From contig CM047426.1 of NCBI GenBank assembly GCA_026168455.1, positions 76,039,986 to 76,103,985 on the forward strand: DNA of 64,000 bases, written 5' to 3'. Under the pieces are notes generated by a model. That model did not search any database and was not told the DNA's origin. It saw nothing but the letters and a program-made list of their open reading frames with translations. Origin of the DNA: Theocolax elegans. Taxonomy: Eukaryota > Arthropoda > Insecta > Hymenoptera > Cerocephalidae. This document shows positions 48,901 through 56,282 of the stretch, piece by piece. The translations under genes and the position numbers were made by a program. The stretch's first letter is position 1; each line of letters starts with the position of its first letter.

Positions 48901-51900
48901 CTCTTGTAATTTTCCTTCACTTAACAATATCACTTTAACATTGCGACCGAGATGTACATGCATCAAAGCTGACTACTGATGTAGCAATGGTATTGATAAT
49001 GTAAGATGCGGAGCTGGCACCAGTAAGAAAATATTGTTAAAAGGTGGACTAGGTGTATGATAATTTTTACCGAGTAGGTACGAAGTAAATCTCATACATG
49101 CAGCAATATAATTGCGAAAGGATGCACAGATTCAGATCCACACACGTAATTTATCCTCGCTTAACTGCATTGTTATATGTTCGTCTAGGTGTATGATAAT
49201 CTCTACCCAGTAGGCAGTAAGGAAATATCATACATATAGCAGCCAAATTGCGAAAGGATGGAAATATTCAGATTTACTCTTGTAATTTTTCTTAGCTATA
49301 CAATATCACAATAACGTTATTACCGAGATGTACATGCATCAAAGCTGACTACTGATGTAGCAAGGGTATTGATACTGTAAGATACGAAGCTGGCACCAGT
49401 AAGAAAGTATGGTTAAAAATTAGAGTACGTGTATGATAATTTCTACCGAGTATGCACTAAGTGAATCTCATAAATACAGCAATTTAATTGCGAAAGGATG
49501 CACAGATTCAAATCCAAACTCGTAATTTATCCTCGCTTATCTGTATTGTTATATGTTCGTCTAAGTGTATGATAAACTCTACCCAACAGGCAGTAAGTAA
49601 ATATCATACATGTAGCAGCTAAATTTCGAACAGGTGGAAATATTCAGATGTACTCTTGTAATTTTCCTTCACTTAACATTATCAATATGACGTTGTAAAT
49701 GAGATGTACATGAATCAAAGCTGACTTCTCATGTAGCAAGGGTATTGATACTGTAACATACGGAAGCTGGCACCAGTAAGAAAGTATGGTTAAAATTAGA
49801 GTACGTGTATGATAATTTCTACCGAGTATGCACTAAGTGAATCTCATAAATACAGCAATTTAATTGCGAAAGGATGCACAGATTCAAATCCAAACTCGTA
49901 ATTTATCCTCGCTTATCTGTATTGTTATATGTTCGTCTAAGTGTATTATAAACTCTACCCAACAGGCAGTAAGTAAATATCATACATGTAGCAGCTAAAT
50001 TTCGAAAGGTGGAAATATTCAGATGTACTCTTGTAATTTTCCTTCACTTAACATTATCAATATGACGTTGTAAATGCGATGTACATGAATCAAAGCTGAC
50101 TACTGCATGTAGCAAGGGTATTGATAATGTAACGATGACGGAGATGGCTACCAGTAAGAAAAGTATGGTTAATAAGGTTAGAGTACGTGTATGATAATTT
50201 CTACCGAGTATGCACTAAGTAATCTCATAAATACAGCAATTTAATTGCGAAAGGATGCACAGATTCAAATCCAAACTCGTAATTTATCCTCGCTTAACTG
50301 TATTGTTATATGTTCGTCTAAGTGTATTATAAACTCTACCCAGTAGGCAGTAAATAAATATCATACATGTAGCAGCTAAATTGCGAAAGGATGGAAATAT
50401 TCAGATGTACTCTTGTAATTTTCCTTCACTTAACATTATCAATATGACGTTGTAAACGAGATGTACATGAATCAAAGCTGACTACTGATGTAGCAATGGT
50501 ATTGATAATGTAAGATGCGGAGCTGGCACCAGTAAGAAAATATTGTTAAAAGGTGGACTAGGTGTATGATAATTTCTACCGAGTATGCACTAAGTAAATC
50601 TCATAAATACAGCAATTTAATTGCGAAAGGATGCACAGATTCAAATCCAAACTCGTAATTTATCCTCGCTTAACTGTATTGTTATATGTTCGTCTAAGTG
50701 TATTATAAACTCTACCCAGTAGGCAGTAAATAAACATCATACATGTAGCAGCTAAATTGAGAAAAGATGGAAATATTCAGATACATTCTTGTAATTTTTC
50801 TTCGCTTAACAATATCACTATAACATTGCGACCGAGATGAACATGCATCAAAGCTGACTACTGATGTAGCAATGGTATTGATAATGTAAGATGCGGAGCT
50901 GGCACCAGTAAGAAAATATTGTTAAAAGGTGGACTAGGTGTATGATAATTTTTACCGAGTAGGTACGAAGTAAATCTCATACATGCAGCAATATAATTGC
51001 GAAAGGATGCACAGATTCAGATCCACACACGTAATTTATCCTCGCTTAACTGCATTGTTATATGTTCGTCTAGGTGTATGATAATCTCTACCCAGTAGAC
51101 AGTAAGGAAATATCATACATATAGCAGCCAAATTGCGAAAGGATGGAAATATTCAGATTTACTCTTGTAATTTTTCTTAGCTACACAATATCACAATAAC
51201 GTTATTACCGAGATGTACATGCATCAAAGCTGACTACTGTTGTAGCAAGGGTATTGATAATGTAAGTTGCGGAGATGGCACCAGTAAGAAAATATGGTTA
51301 AAAGATGGACTAGGTGTATGATAATTTCTACCCAGCAGCCAGTAAGTAAATCTCATACATACAGCAATATAATTGCGAAAGGTTAGACACATTCAGATCT
51401 ACTCTCGTAATTTATCCTCGCTTATCTGTATTGTTATATGTTTTTTTAAGATAAAACCGCGATCAAATTTAAATTCACGCTTTGAAATTGGGCCGTAAAC
51501 AAAAAATTTTTTTTTATATTGCGATCGTCTAATAACTTGTATATAAAAGTTGAATTTAAATAGTTAACAGTAATAGTAATACTTTAAATTCAACCGAGGG
51601 AGCGTGAGCATCGGGGACAAAAATGACTAGTTTTCATTATTTGCTAATAAATATTTTCAGTAAGTCTCGGATAATTGTAATTTTAACTTTATTGTCTAAA
51701 ACAAAACAGAATTTATAGAAAAATAAAATCATCCTTATTAAATTCCAGAATTATCAAGTTATTTTTCTGGTATCCCAGAAACTTATTAAAATGCTTTACC
51801 CGTATCCCAGAAACTTTTTAAAATAATTTACTGGTATCCCAGAAACCTATTAAATGACGTTACTGGTATCCCAGAAACTGACATTTTCTTTTTCTGGGAG

Positions 51901-53958
51901 ATCCCTGAATTTGGAAAGTTTACTTCTAGTATCCCAGAAAAGTCTTTAACCTTTTCTTGGACGTCCCAGAAACCAGTGTTAGACCTATTAGTTTTCTGGG
52001 ATGTCCCGGAAACTGCAAAAAATCCGAGATGCTGTAGATCCGCATTCAGAATCGTCCCAGAAACATGTGTTAGATGTATATATATATATATATATATGTA
52101 TTGTAGATATATATTGAATACTATTTTTTAACATCCGTATGCGAAACGCCATTTAGCGCACGCTTAATCAAAAACTGCAATTATTTATACTGCAATAAAT
52201 ATTACAAATTTGGTATAAATTTTGTATACTACCTGTAGGGGAGGGTGGAGAAACTAAAAATTGTTTGTATTTCCTTTTTTTCCTATAAAGAACAATAATA
52301 TTTTACACTTGCAATTGTGAAAATATCAAATAACTTAAAGTAACTCGTAAATTTATTTACTCACAATATTTATCTATGAAACGTTTTATTTTACGCTTTA
52401 AAAAAAGAGATTTTATACAAAATTGCTCCGCAATTCTGGGATAATTTTAAACATACCATAGGGTAATTTATTTGTATACATTTGCGACTTACTTATTTTT
52501 TCAACATAAACACCAAAATCTTAAAACCTAACTGTCAGAACATCACGAATATACTTTCTATGAACTCGTCTTTTTAGTCTCAAACTTATCGATATTTTGT
52601 GCAAGTTGAATTCACGAGGGGTAAATTTGAACATGTACTTAATTCGGTGCAAAAACAAAATAACAAATTATTTACATTTTCATGTTGAACAACATTATTG
52701 TAATGGTTAAACATTTTTAATTGTGTTCATTTTATTAGTTTGATTTTATCTCTTGGTGGTTTTCCAATGTAGATTTGTAGAATTTTATTGATCTTCGCAA
52801 TTCGAATTATTAAAAAGGATAAAAAGAAAAAACGTAACACATTACATTTTTTCATTTCGTAACGTTTCGGTGGTCACTCCCACCCTCTTCAGACTAAAAA
52901 TTTAATTACAATAATGTTAATACATCTCGGATAATAATGAAAAAAATTTAATACAACAAAAATAAATTGAAAATCATACCTTCTATTATCAATATCGCAA
53001 TCAGTATACAATATAAATTCGTCGAAAGCTGAGTTAAGTTTTCGTTTCTTTTTCCTCATTATAAATTGTGAATTTTAAGTTATATATTACAAACAAAATA
53101 ACACATTACAAATGCAAAATGTTAACATGTTTAGCAGCCTTTTATGTATTCATAATAAATTAATGACTATAGTTAAAAAGGTTTTTTTAATAGGGGAAAA
53201 ATTTTTATAGACGCACCTCGGCCGGTCATGAAGGTTAAGCAGCGCCGAGCGCGGTAACTAGTTGAATGGGTGACCGTTTTTCGGACATAGCTTAAATAAT
53301 CGATTAGGTGTTTTTTCATATTCTACAACATGAACGGGAGGTGTGACATTCGGTTTCGATGTTAAGGCCTACGCAATGTGACCTTGTCATCTAAACAGAA
53401 TGTTTCAATACACCATCCTTCTCGGAGGAGGTTTTCCTAATTGGCATTTATCTCACGGGGTTTGGCCATAGGTTTTCCCTCTCTCCACCGGCAGAACCCC
53501 CGGCGAATGCGAGAAACTGGGGTAAAGGGGACTAAAATTGGAAAAGGAATAAAGGTGTAGGAGATACGTAAAAACCTGTAAAACGGTGTACGTGGAAACT
53601 ACCAAAATTTAATTTATTACTAGCTAGTTAACATTTCAAAGTTTTCCATTACGACATGCTACAATCAACAAGTAGTGAGTAAAAAGCAGAAAATTTTTAA
53701 TGCGTAGTACGCAGCAGTAAATTAATATTTTTTTTAAATCTAATTACTGCCAAAATAAATTAATTATAGTTTTAACGTGTGTGAGTTTCAAATAGGCAGA
53801 AACTTAATCGCAATTTTTTTCATTTCATAGATAATGGTATTCTTCAGGCCGATGTCCCAAAAATTAGAGTTCGGGATTCACAACTCGACATAACGAGCCA
53901 ACGTCGAACACGTGGCAGAATAACGAAGGTACCAGCGAGATTTAAAGATTATGTTTAA
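28770..53958 (+). CDS. FLYWCH zinc-finger MULE transposase, at least nine exons
   Basis: Exons are 28770-28996, 29111-29326, about 29940-30331, 31950-32144, 34245-34590, 36353-36589, 38213-38344, 39729-39860 and 53831-53958, roughly 660 codons. The order is basic leader, FLYWCH-type zinc finger (DNA binding), MULE catalytic core, a conserved helical segment, and acidic exons ending KVPARFKDYV. Catalytic acidic residues are D in VDATYKA (30254), D in ICDFEKAL (32064) and E in NNNIEAYHKRLN (34527); GCYFHYAQ after the second D is the MULE signature. All checked junctions keep frame, except the start of exon 3, which I could not settle. It would cut and rejoin the element ends. The last intron is about 14 kb because of the satellite-bearing insertion, so correct splicing is doubtful. 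Confidence 0.85.
29111..29326 (+). CDS. Transposase exon 2: second half of FLYWCH zinc finger
   Basis: After TTATACAG the frame continues TYLVCKLVDSADQKCSGTC and then REGKIAHNHP. Metal ligands are the C of VCK, the C of KCSG, and the two H of HNH. Splicing exon 1 to exon 2 places GATT directly before YLVC, as in known FLYWCH domains. The donor is CAAAA|GTAAAT. Confidence 0.85.
29327..29939. other. Transposase intron 2
   Basis: AT-rich; no nested element recognised. Confidence 0.45.
29940..30331 (+). CDS. Transposase exon 3: first catalytic aspartate
   Basis: The open frame is clear from LYRYPKAAKLLPFSSIERSL through EWNVDATYKATPMLKEKMQ to LLTVMAVYFGK, with donor AAA|GTAATG. D in VDATY is the first MULE acidic residue. 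The 5' boundary is uncertain: no acceptor before 29957 gives the right phase with exon 2. Confidence 0.8.
30632..31819. mobile_element. TA-flanked element with GTTCAACTTAGCCCC motifs, in intron 3
   Basis: The ends are GGGGAGGACGGGGCTAAG and, inverted, GGGGAGGACGGGGCTAAC; TA flanks both sides (30630-30631, 31820-31821). Extra copies of the tip motif lie inside: TTCAACTTAGCCCC near 30817, GGGGCTAATTTGAACG near 30835, GGGGCTAAGTTAG near 30858, and two copies near 31433 and 31453. It is 1188 bp and has no transposase. The TA duplication fits mariner-type or related elements, but the class is not certain. A diverged relative may start at 52241. Confidence 0.75.
31950..32144 (+). CDS. Transposase exon 4: second catalytic aspartate
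   Basis: 65 codons in phase 0 after TTATTGCAG: AVPFAWVLMTRRR, then ILKPDIVICDFEKALHK, then FCTNVKGCYFHYAQ, with donor CAA|GTATGT. D of CDFEKA and the CYFHYAQ motif are diagnostic of MULE transposases. Confidence 0.9.
32145..34244. other. Transposase intron 4 with hairpin and nested MITE
   Basis: A 10-bp perfect hairpin, GTGCGCGAAA...TTTCGCGCAC, lies at 32181-32205. A similar but weaker one (TGCGAAACGCC...GCGCACGC) is at 52139-52164. GAAAATCATCTTTCACG near 32485 recalls 6630. A piggyBac-type MITE is listed separately; 33540-34200 shows nothing else. Confidence 0.5.
33044..33251. mobile_element. TTAA-flanked (piggyBac-type) MITE, 208 bp
   Basis: GGGGAAGCCGTAGTCC and, inverted, GGGGAAGTCGTAGTACC form the ends, with ATCGATTTTTCGTTTTAT continuing the pairing. 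TTAA lies exactly at both edges (33040-33043, 33252-33255), the duplication typical of piggyBac. Confidence 0.8.
34245..34590 (+). CDS. Transposase exon 5: catalytic glutamate region
   Basis: After TTATTATAG: ALYRQAVRKGFAV, a Lys-rich stretch over a 12-A run, TFIALALLPSERIE, YYQKTWIDGYGPAAFSVF, and RTNNNIEAYHKRLNSRIK. E of NIEAYH is the third catalytic residue. The donor is ATAG|GTATGT, leaving phase 1. Confidence 0.9.
34824..35952. mobile_element. Foldback element with 8-bp TSD in intron 5 (1129 bp)
   Basis: ATAAATAA flanks it at 34816-34823 and 35953-35960. The ends contain TGGCTCATTCCATTCATATT and, inverted, TGGCTGATTCCATTCATATT. Arms are palindromic over about 350 bp, including CTTCTATTTCGTATTTA. 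A second, inner palindrome is built on GCCTCAAAAAGTTGAATACA. The 8-bp duplication suggests a hAT-type non-autonomous element; no gene is inside. Confidence 0.8.
36353..36589 (+). CDS. Transposase exon 6
   Basis: 237 nt after TATTTTAG: DMIKQLLACYRVDIM, TPKIRTTLRNDKILNVWADY, and SILRNYVGDFVKNLQFNYEE. The donor is TCAG|GTATTT. Same length and boundaries as the - strand exon at 18066-18302. Confidence 0.88.
36751..36966. mobile_element. Inverted-repeat MITE in intron 6, about 216 bp
   Basis: GAGACTGTCTCACCTTCGGG, continuing TCACGGATCTTAACCAAAC, pairs with GTTTAGTTAAGATCCGTGAT and GGTGAGACACTC at the other end. The middle is AT-rich. The target duplication is not clear. Confidence 0.7.
36967..38212. 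other. Remainder of transposase intron 6
   Basis: Nothing further recognised. GATCCCGGTTCAAGCACGG near 37421 recalls a tRNA T-arm but lacks the rest of a tRNA. Confidence 0.4.
38213..38344 (+). CDS. Transposase exon 7: acidic stretch and basic patch
   Basis: 132 nt after ATTACGTAG: DLDDDLDEGAVDILDDNLQ, ENEIIQNEQD, TTVKRKRRRIRG. The donor is CGTG|GTAAGA. Confidence 0.8.
38345..39728. other. Transposase intron 7 with TA microsatellite
   Basis: (TA)n at 38455-38486; otherwise AT-rich sequence without a recognised element. Confidence 0.5.
39729..39860 (+). CDS. Transposase exon 8: acidic
   Basis: 132 nt after CTAAGCAG: DFDDDTEEDMAHDTDKN, TCLELEYNEVAIHH, IECKRSKVSG. The donor is CTG|GTAAGA. The satellite-bearing element starts 70 bp downstream, in the intron. 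Confidence 0.78.
39931..40136 (+). promoter_or_regulatory. Subterminal TTTCTGGGAT motif cluster, left
   Basis: Copies of TTTCTGGGAT or TTTCTAGGAT start near 39942, 39959, 39999, 40019, 40039, 40063, 40087 and 40125; some continue to the palindrome TTTCTGGGATACCAGAAA. Likely recognition sites for the element's unknown transposase (inference). Confidence 0.6.
40137..40730. other. Non-repetitive left part of the satellite-bearing element
   Basis: A 75-codon frame at 40307-40534 has no recognisable character, and an apparent acceptor at 40347 is judged coincidental. Nothing else seen. Confidence 0.4.
40731..40866. repeat. Short tandem repeat of about 38 bp, four copies
   Basis: The unit contains TTCTACGCAATAGTAAATAA followed by AATTATATTATTAATT. 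TCTACGCAATAG resembles TCTACCCAGTAG of the main satellite, so this may be the degenerate border of the array. Confidence 0.8.
43878..44554. mobile_element. PIF/Harbinger-like foldback MITE, copy 2, inside the satellite
   Basis: Same ends and same 677-bp length as 663-1339. TAA flanks it at 43875-43877 and 44555-44557. Deleting the element and one TAA restores the satellite phrase GCACTAAGTAAATCTC, which proves insertion into the finished array. Confidence 0.93.
45137..45236. other. Assembly gap of 100 N
   Basis: Exactly 100 N inside the satellite, the usual placeholder for a gap of unknown size. The true array length is therefore unknown. Confidence 0.99.
45237..45837. other. Foreign AT-rich segment between gap and resumed satellite
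   Basis: It has no similarity to the satellite and no recognised repeat or gene. The array resumes at 45838 in mid-unit (AAATATCATACATATAGCAG). It could be another insertion whose left edge is in the gap, or an assembly join artefact. Confidence 0.6.
47571..49070. repeat. Higher-order repeat: two near-identical 752-bp blocks
   Basis: Blocks starting at 47571 and 48323 (two 376-bp units each) match almost perfectly, including rare variants such as AATAGCGAAGCGATGGAC. The second differs mainly by lone missing bases (GGGTATGATAC for GGGTATTGATAC, CTACGAG for CTACCGAG), as seen with recent amplification plus long-read consensus errors. Confidence 0.75.
51438..51759. other. Non-satellite right part of the satellite-bearing element
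   Basis: AT-rich, nothing recognised, between array end and subterminal motif cluster. Confidence 0.45.
51760..52075 (-). promoter_or_regulatory. Subterminal ATCCCAGAAA motif cluster, right
   Basis: Mostly inverse copies, near 51763, 51802, 51834, 51865, 51930, 51965 and 52053, with some direct copies (TTTCTGGGAGATCCC near 51890, TTTCTGGGATGTCCC near 51994). Confidence 0.6.
52076..53213. other. Continuation of transposase intron 8
   Basis: TAGGGGAGGGTGGAG near 52239 and GAGGGGTAAATTTGAACATG near 52617 suggest a diverged relative of the element at 30632-31819. No equivalent of the small exon at 10563-10652 was found. Confidence 0.4.
53219..53600 (+). mobile_element. 5S rRNA-derived SINE-like element
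   Basis: GGTTAAGCAGCGCCGAGCGC, GGTAACTAGTTGAATGGG and TGACCG closely follow the second half of a 5S rRNA gene, which includes the internal box A and box C of the RNA polymerase III promoter. The first half of 5S is absent or unrecognisable. A GC-richer tail of about 300 bp (for example CCACCGGCAGAACCCCCGG) follows, unlike its surroundings. This fits a 5S-headed SINE, though its 3' end and target duplication were not resolved. Confidence 0.6.
53831..53958 (+). CDS. Transposase terminal exon
   Basis: After CATTTCATAG the frame reads DNGILQADVPKIRVRDSQ, DITSQRRTRG, RITKVPARFKDYV, then TAA at 53956-53958. The - strand remnant has the matching exon at 9270-9116. It lies past the satellite-bearing insertion, 356 bp before the right TIR. 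Confidence 0.82.
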
Positions 53959-54233
53959 GCAAAAGAGAATATTTGAATTGTGAAAGGAGGTATACCTCAA
54001 TTATACCTGCTATGTTTATCATTTTGTATGTGCTGTAAATATATGCTTTGTTGAAATATGCTTCGTAAACATTACTTTTTTTCAAATATATACCTAAAAT
54101 ATCTCGCACAAACTGTGAAAAATTTCGTTTTACATTTCTAACGGGTACCAATATGCGACAGAGACGTGTGCAATGTCTTTGTTGAGAAAGCACTTTTGGA
54201 AAAATACATTTCCCCAGTGGTACTCGTGTCAAT
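53959..54233. other. Downstream of transposase, before right TIR
   Basis: Holds the presumed polyadenylation region (AT-rich) and, near 54130-54225 on the - strand, the possible SINE body beside the tRNA-like head. Confidence 0.4.
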
Positions 54234-54306
54234 CGTCAGAGGCTGGACGCGAATCCGGGATCTCCGGGCTATGAGCCGAACGCTCTATACCGACCGAGCC
54301 GACACA
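54234..54306 (-). repeat. Better-preserved tRNA-like segment beside the right TIR
   Basis: On the - strand it reads GTCGGCTCGGTCGGTATAG, then AGCGTTCGGCTCATAGCC, then GGATTCGCGTCCAGCCTC. The D-stem GCTC/GAGC pairs fully here, unlike in the TIR copies, so this copy is closer to the parent tRNA-derived sequence. What follows (near 54130-54225) resembles 19381-19450 and may be the SINE body. Confidence 0.6.
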
Positions 54307-54346
54307 CGCCACACGTATATTACGCCATACTTCGATCGGCAGTAAC

Positions 54347-54561
54347 ATGATCCGCGAACCCGAAAAAAATCGTTCAGCGTCGGATTCCCATCCGGCTCAA
54401 TCGTCGTACGAATACCGCCGAATCAGGAATACTCACGCTGATCGCGCAGCCTTCGCGGAACGCGATTCGAAAGCGGCCGAATTTATACACCATCAATACT
54501 CGTTGCTGGGCGAAAATCGCAACCCCAGTAACTTTAACGGGAAAACCCCGCGAACCGCGTG
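54347..54561 (+). CDS. GC-rich open frame with splice donor in right TIR, unknown
   Basis: ATG at 54347 opens MIREPEKNRSASDSHPAQ, then YEYRRIRNTHADRAAFAERD and SLLGENRNPSNFNGKTPR. An excellent 5' splice signal, GTG|GTAAGG, follows at 54562. GC content is far above the surroundings. The left arm holds the same frame inverted (27828-27667): about 54 codons remain open, two with replacement changes (R to C, K to N) and two synonymous, and its 5' part is deleted. It points outward, toward the transposon tip. I do not recognise the protein. It could be a captured host first exon or a chance frame in GC-rich DNA. Confidence 0.4.
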
Positions 54562-55749
54562 GTAAGGAAATGCTGACTCCAGGAGCCTCCCACTACGAGC
54601 GGAACACTGCTGGAGCAGCCGCCGATCCGCCGAATCCAAATCAGATCTCGTAGAGCCACGATACTGGACAGACATACATCTATAACCGTCCAGAACAAAG
54701 AGTACTTACTCAGGAACACACAATTAAGGCTTTCTTCCAATCAGAAGGAATAGACACCATTCAAGGGACATTCATCTTATAATTTATATAACCCGATCCT
54801 TCAATCGATCAATCAATCTCGAGTTACGTACGCAACAAATCTATCTGTGACGATTTAGTTTTATAAGAATATAAAAGATAATTTTTGTTATCGGTGTCTA
54901 TGATTTATTCCCTATTGTCATGGATGGCAAGTTTCAAACTATATTTTTTATTTGTTTCTGATAAAGGATTCCAATGAAATAAATATAAAATCTATATAAA
55001 ATTTATAGATTTTTACTTGGTTACGATCACGTTACCAAGCAATTAAAAAAATATTTCTACTTTGATTGCTTATAATTCACAAATAAAGATACACACTCGC
55101 TAAAAATTTTTTCAAATCTCAGCTTTCTTATGGTTTTTAATTTGAGTGTCTATCTCTATTTGTTTCCGAGTTATAAACGATTAAAGTGGAAGTCATTTTT
55201 TTACAAAATTTGCTATAACAATGTAAAAGCTCTAAAAAAAGTTTGCATGGACTTACGGTTAGTATACATATACGGATTTTTCTTCTACTTGAATTAACCA
55301 TGGGCGCTCCGCGCGCTCTTGCTTTTTTTTAACGATATCCGCTCTCTTATTTACTTAGAATGACAAATTTTAATAATATTTTTACTCATTATTTATTATA
55401 CTCTGATTTAGTTAAGAAAATTAACGCTTTCCCCGCGATGTCAAATCAACCTACAATATTTTAGACGCATGCGCAAAACGAAAAGCAATCACATAGCCGT
55501 TTCACTTGGCTTCACAACATCCGGCCATCACATTTTTATATAAGGATATGTTATACATAACAAGAAAAATCGGGTCCGGAAGATGTTTTAGTGCCCGAGA
55601 CTTTTTTTTCCCAAACTTTTTGAACGCTTGAAAAGGCTGATTTTTTTCGGAATTGCTCATATATGTATGTGTGTGCATATATGAAGAAGCACATGCATCG
55701 CTCCGCTCGCTAAAAGATTGTTAATTAATATTTAATCAATTTTGTCAAT

Positions 55750-55822
55750 CGTCAGAGACTGGACGCGAATCCGGGGTCTCCGGGCTATGAGCCGACCGAT
55801 CTATACCGACCGAGCCGACACA
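55750..55822 (-). repeat. tRNA-like segment in right TIR
   Basis: Inverted counterpart of 26443-26512 with the same base changes in the D-arm (GATCGGTCGG), as expected for TIR copies. Confidence 0.6.
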
Positions 55823-56008
55823 CAAATGCGAAAAATATACTTAGTTACTTTTCTGACGGGTTATTAATTTGTTGAGAGATGTTCTTAAATTTGTTTAATG
55901 TATATACCCTTCTATGTATAAGGATTTATTTGTATTGACTTTTTATTTAGGTGTAACTACACCATCAAAACACTTAAGTGACTACTACTAAATCTCTTGA
56001 AAATTTAA

Positions 56009-56268
56009 GCGAAATGACATTATCACATCGCCTAAAACTTTTATCTCATTTTTTAAATTAGGCGAAATGACATTGTTAAAACGCTTAAAAAGAAATTTTG
56101 AAAAGTTTTCATTTTAGGCGAAATGACATTGTCACATCGCCTAAAAATATAATTAGGCGAAATGACGCTGACAAAACGCCTAAAAGGAAATTTTTCATTT
56201 AGGCGAAATGACATTGTCACATCGCCTAAAAATTCAATTAGGCGAAATGACAATTAGGCGAAATGACA
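56009..56268 (-). promoter_or_regulatory. Subterminal array of seven GTCATTTCGCCTAA motifs, right end
   Basis: Mirror image of the left array, with the same number and spacing of motifs, ending seven bases from the transposon tip. Confidence 0.7.
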
Positions 56269-56282
56269 TCGTCCCACAGTGC

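Larger units (their letters stand above)
40876..51437. repeat. Satellite array, about 24 dimeric units of roughly 376 bp
   Basis: The marker GATGTACATGCATCAAAG recurs about every 373-380 bp (for example 46320, 46697, 47077, 47450, 47826, 48206, 48580, 48953). Each unit has two related halves. Half A (about 245 bp) starts GGTGTATGATAAACTCTACC and includes the marker. Half B (about 133 bp) starts GGTGTATGATAATTTCTACC and lacks the A-specific 110 bp. Both share CAGTAAGTAAAT, ATCATACAT and AATTGCGAAA. Units near 41.5-42.2 kb are irregular. It is interrupted by a MITE (43878-44554) and by the gap with foreign sequence (45137-45837). Confidence 0.92.
39931..52075. mobile_element. Large element carrying a satellite array, in transposase intron 8
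   Basis: The tips are ATCTAACACATATTTCTGGG and, inverted, ATCTAACACATGTTTCTGGG, each next to a (TA)n run. About nine copies of TTTCTGGGAT(ACC) lie within 200 bp of the left tip, and about nine mostly inverse copies (GGTATCCCAGAAAC) lie in the last 320 bp. The two ends are therefore mirror images in tip and subterminal motif, and they enclose the whole tandem array. The target duplication cannot be resolved in TA repeats. No transposase frame was found. It splits the MULE gene between exons 8 and 9. Confidence 0.7.
25987..56275 (+). mobile_element. Giant FLYWCH/MULE DNA transposon, 30.3 kb
   Basis: The tips GGGACGATGTC and GACATCGTCCC start inverted repeats of about 1.9 kb, and ACAGTGCC flanks the element exactly at 25979-25986 and 56276-56283. 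An 8-bp duplication is within the range known for Mutator-like elements. The gene between the repeats encodes a MULE transposase, so the ends and the enzyme belong together. Removing the element restores the Penelope-like sequence across the junction. Much of the length is later insertions in introns: 1.2 kb at 30632, 0.2 kb at 33044, 1.1 kb at 34824, and 12.1 kb or more at 39931. The primary element was probably near 15 kb. The 100-N gap makes the true length uncertain. Confidence 0.88.
54315..56275 (-). repeat. Right terminal inverted repeat of the giant transposon
   Basis: This is the reverse complement of 25987-27875 with small indels, and is 1961 bp against 1889 bp. It retains the complete GC-rich block with an open frame at 54347-54561. 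Its inner end is directly beside a second tRNA-like segment (54234-54306) that the left side lacks. Confidence 0.88.

Noticed and set aside
40876..51437. CRISPR-like regular repeats
   Set aside because: Units are about 376 bp and tandem without unique spacers, in a eukaryotic repeat context; this is a satellite.
53942..54232. 96-codon frame on the - strand
   Set aside because: Antisense to the transposase end and the SINE-like body, with no recognisable motif.
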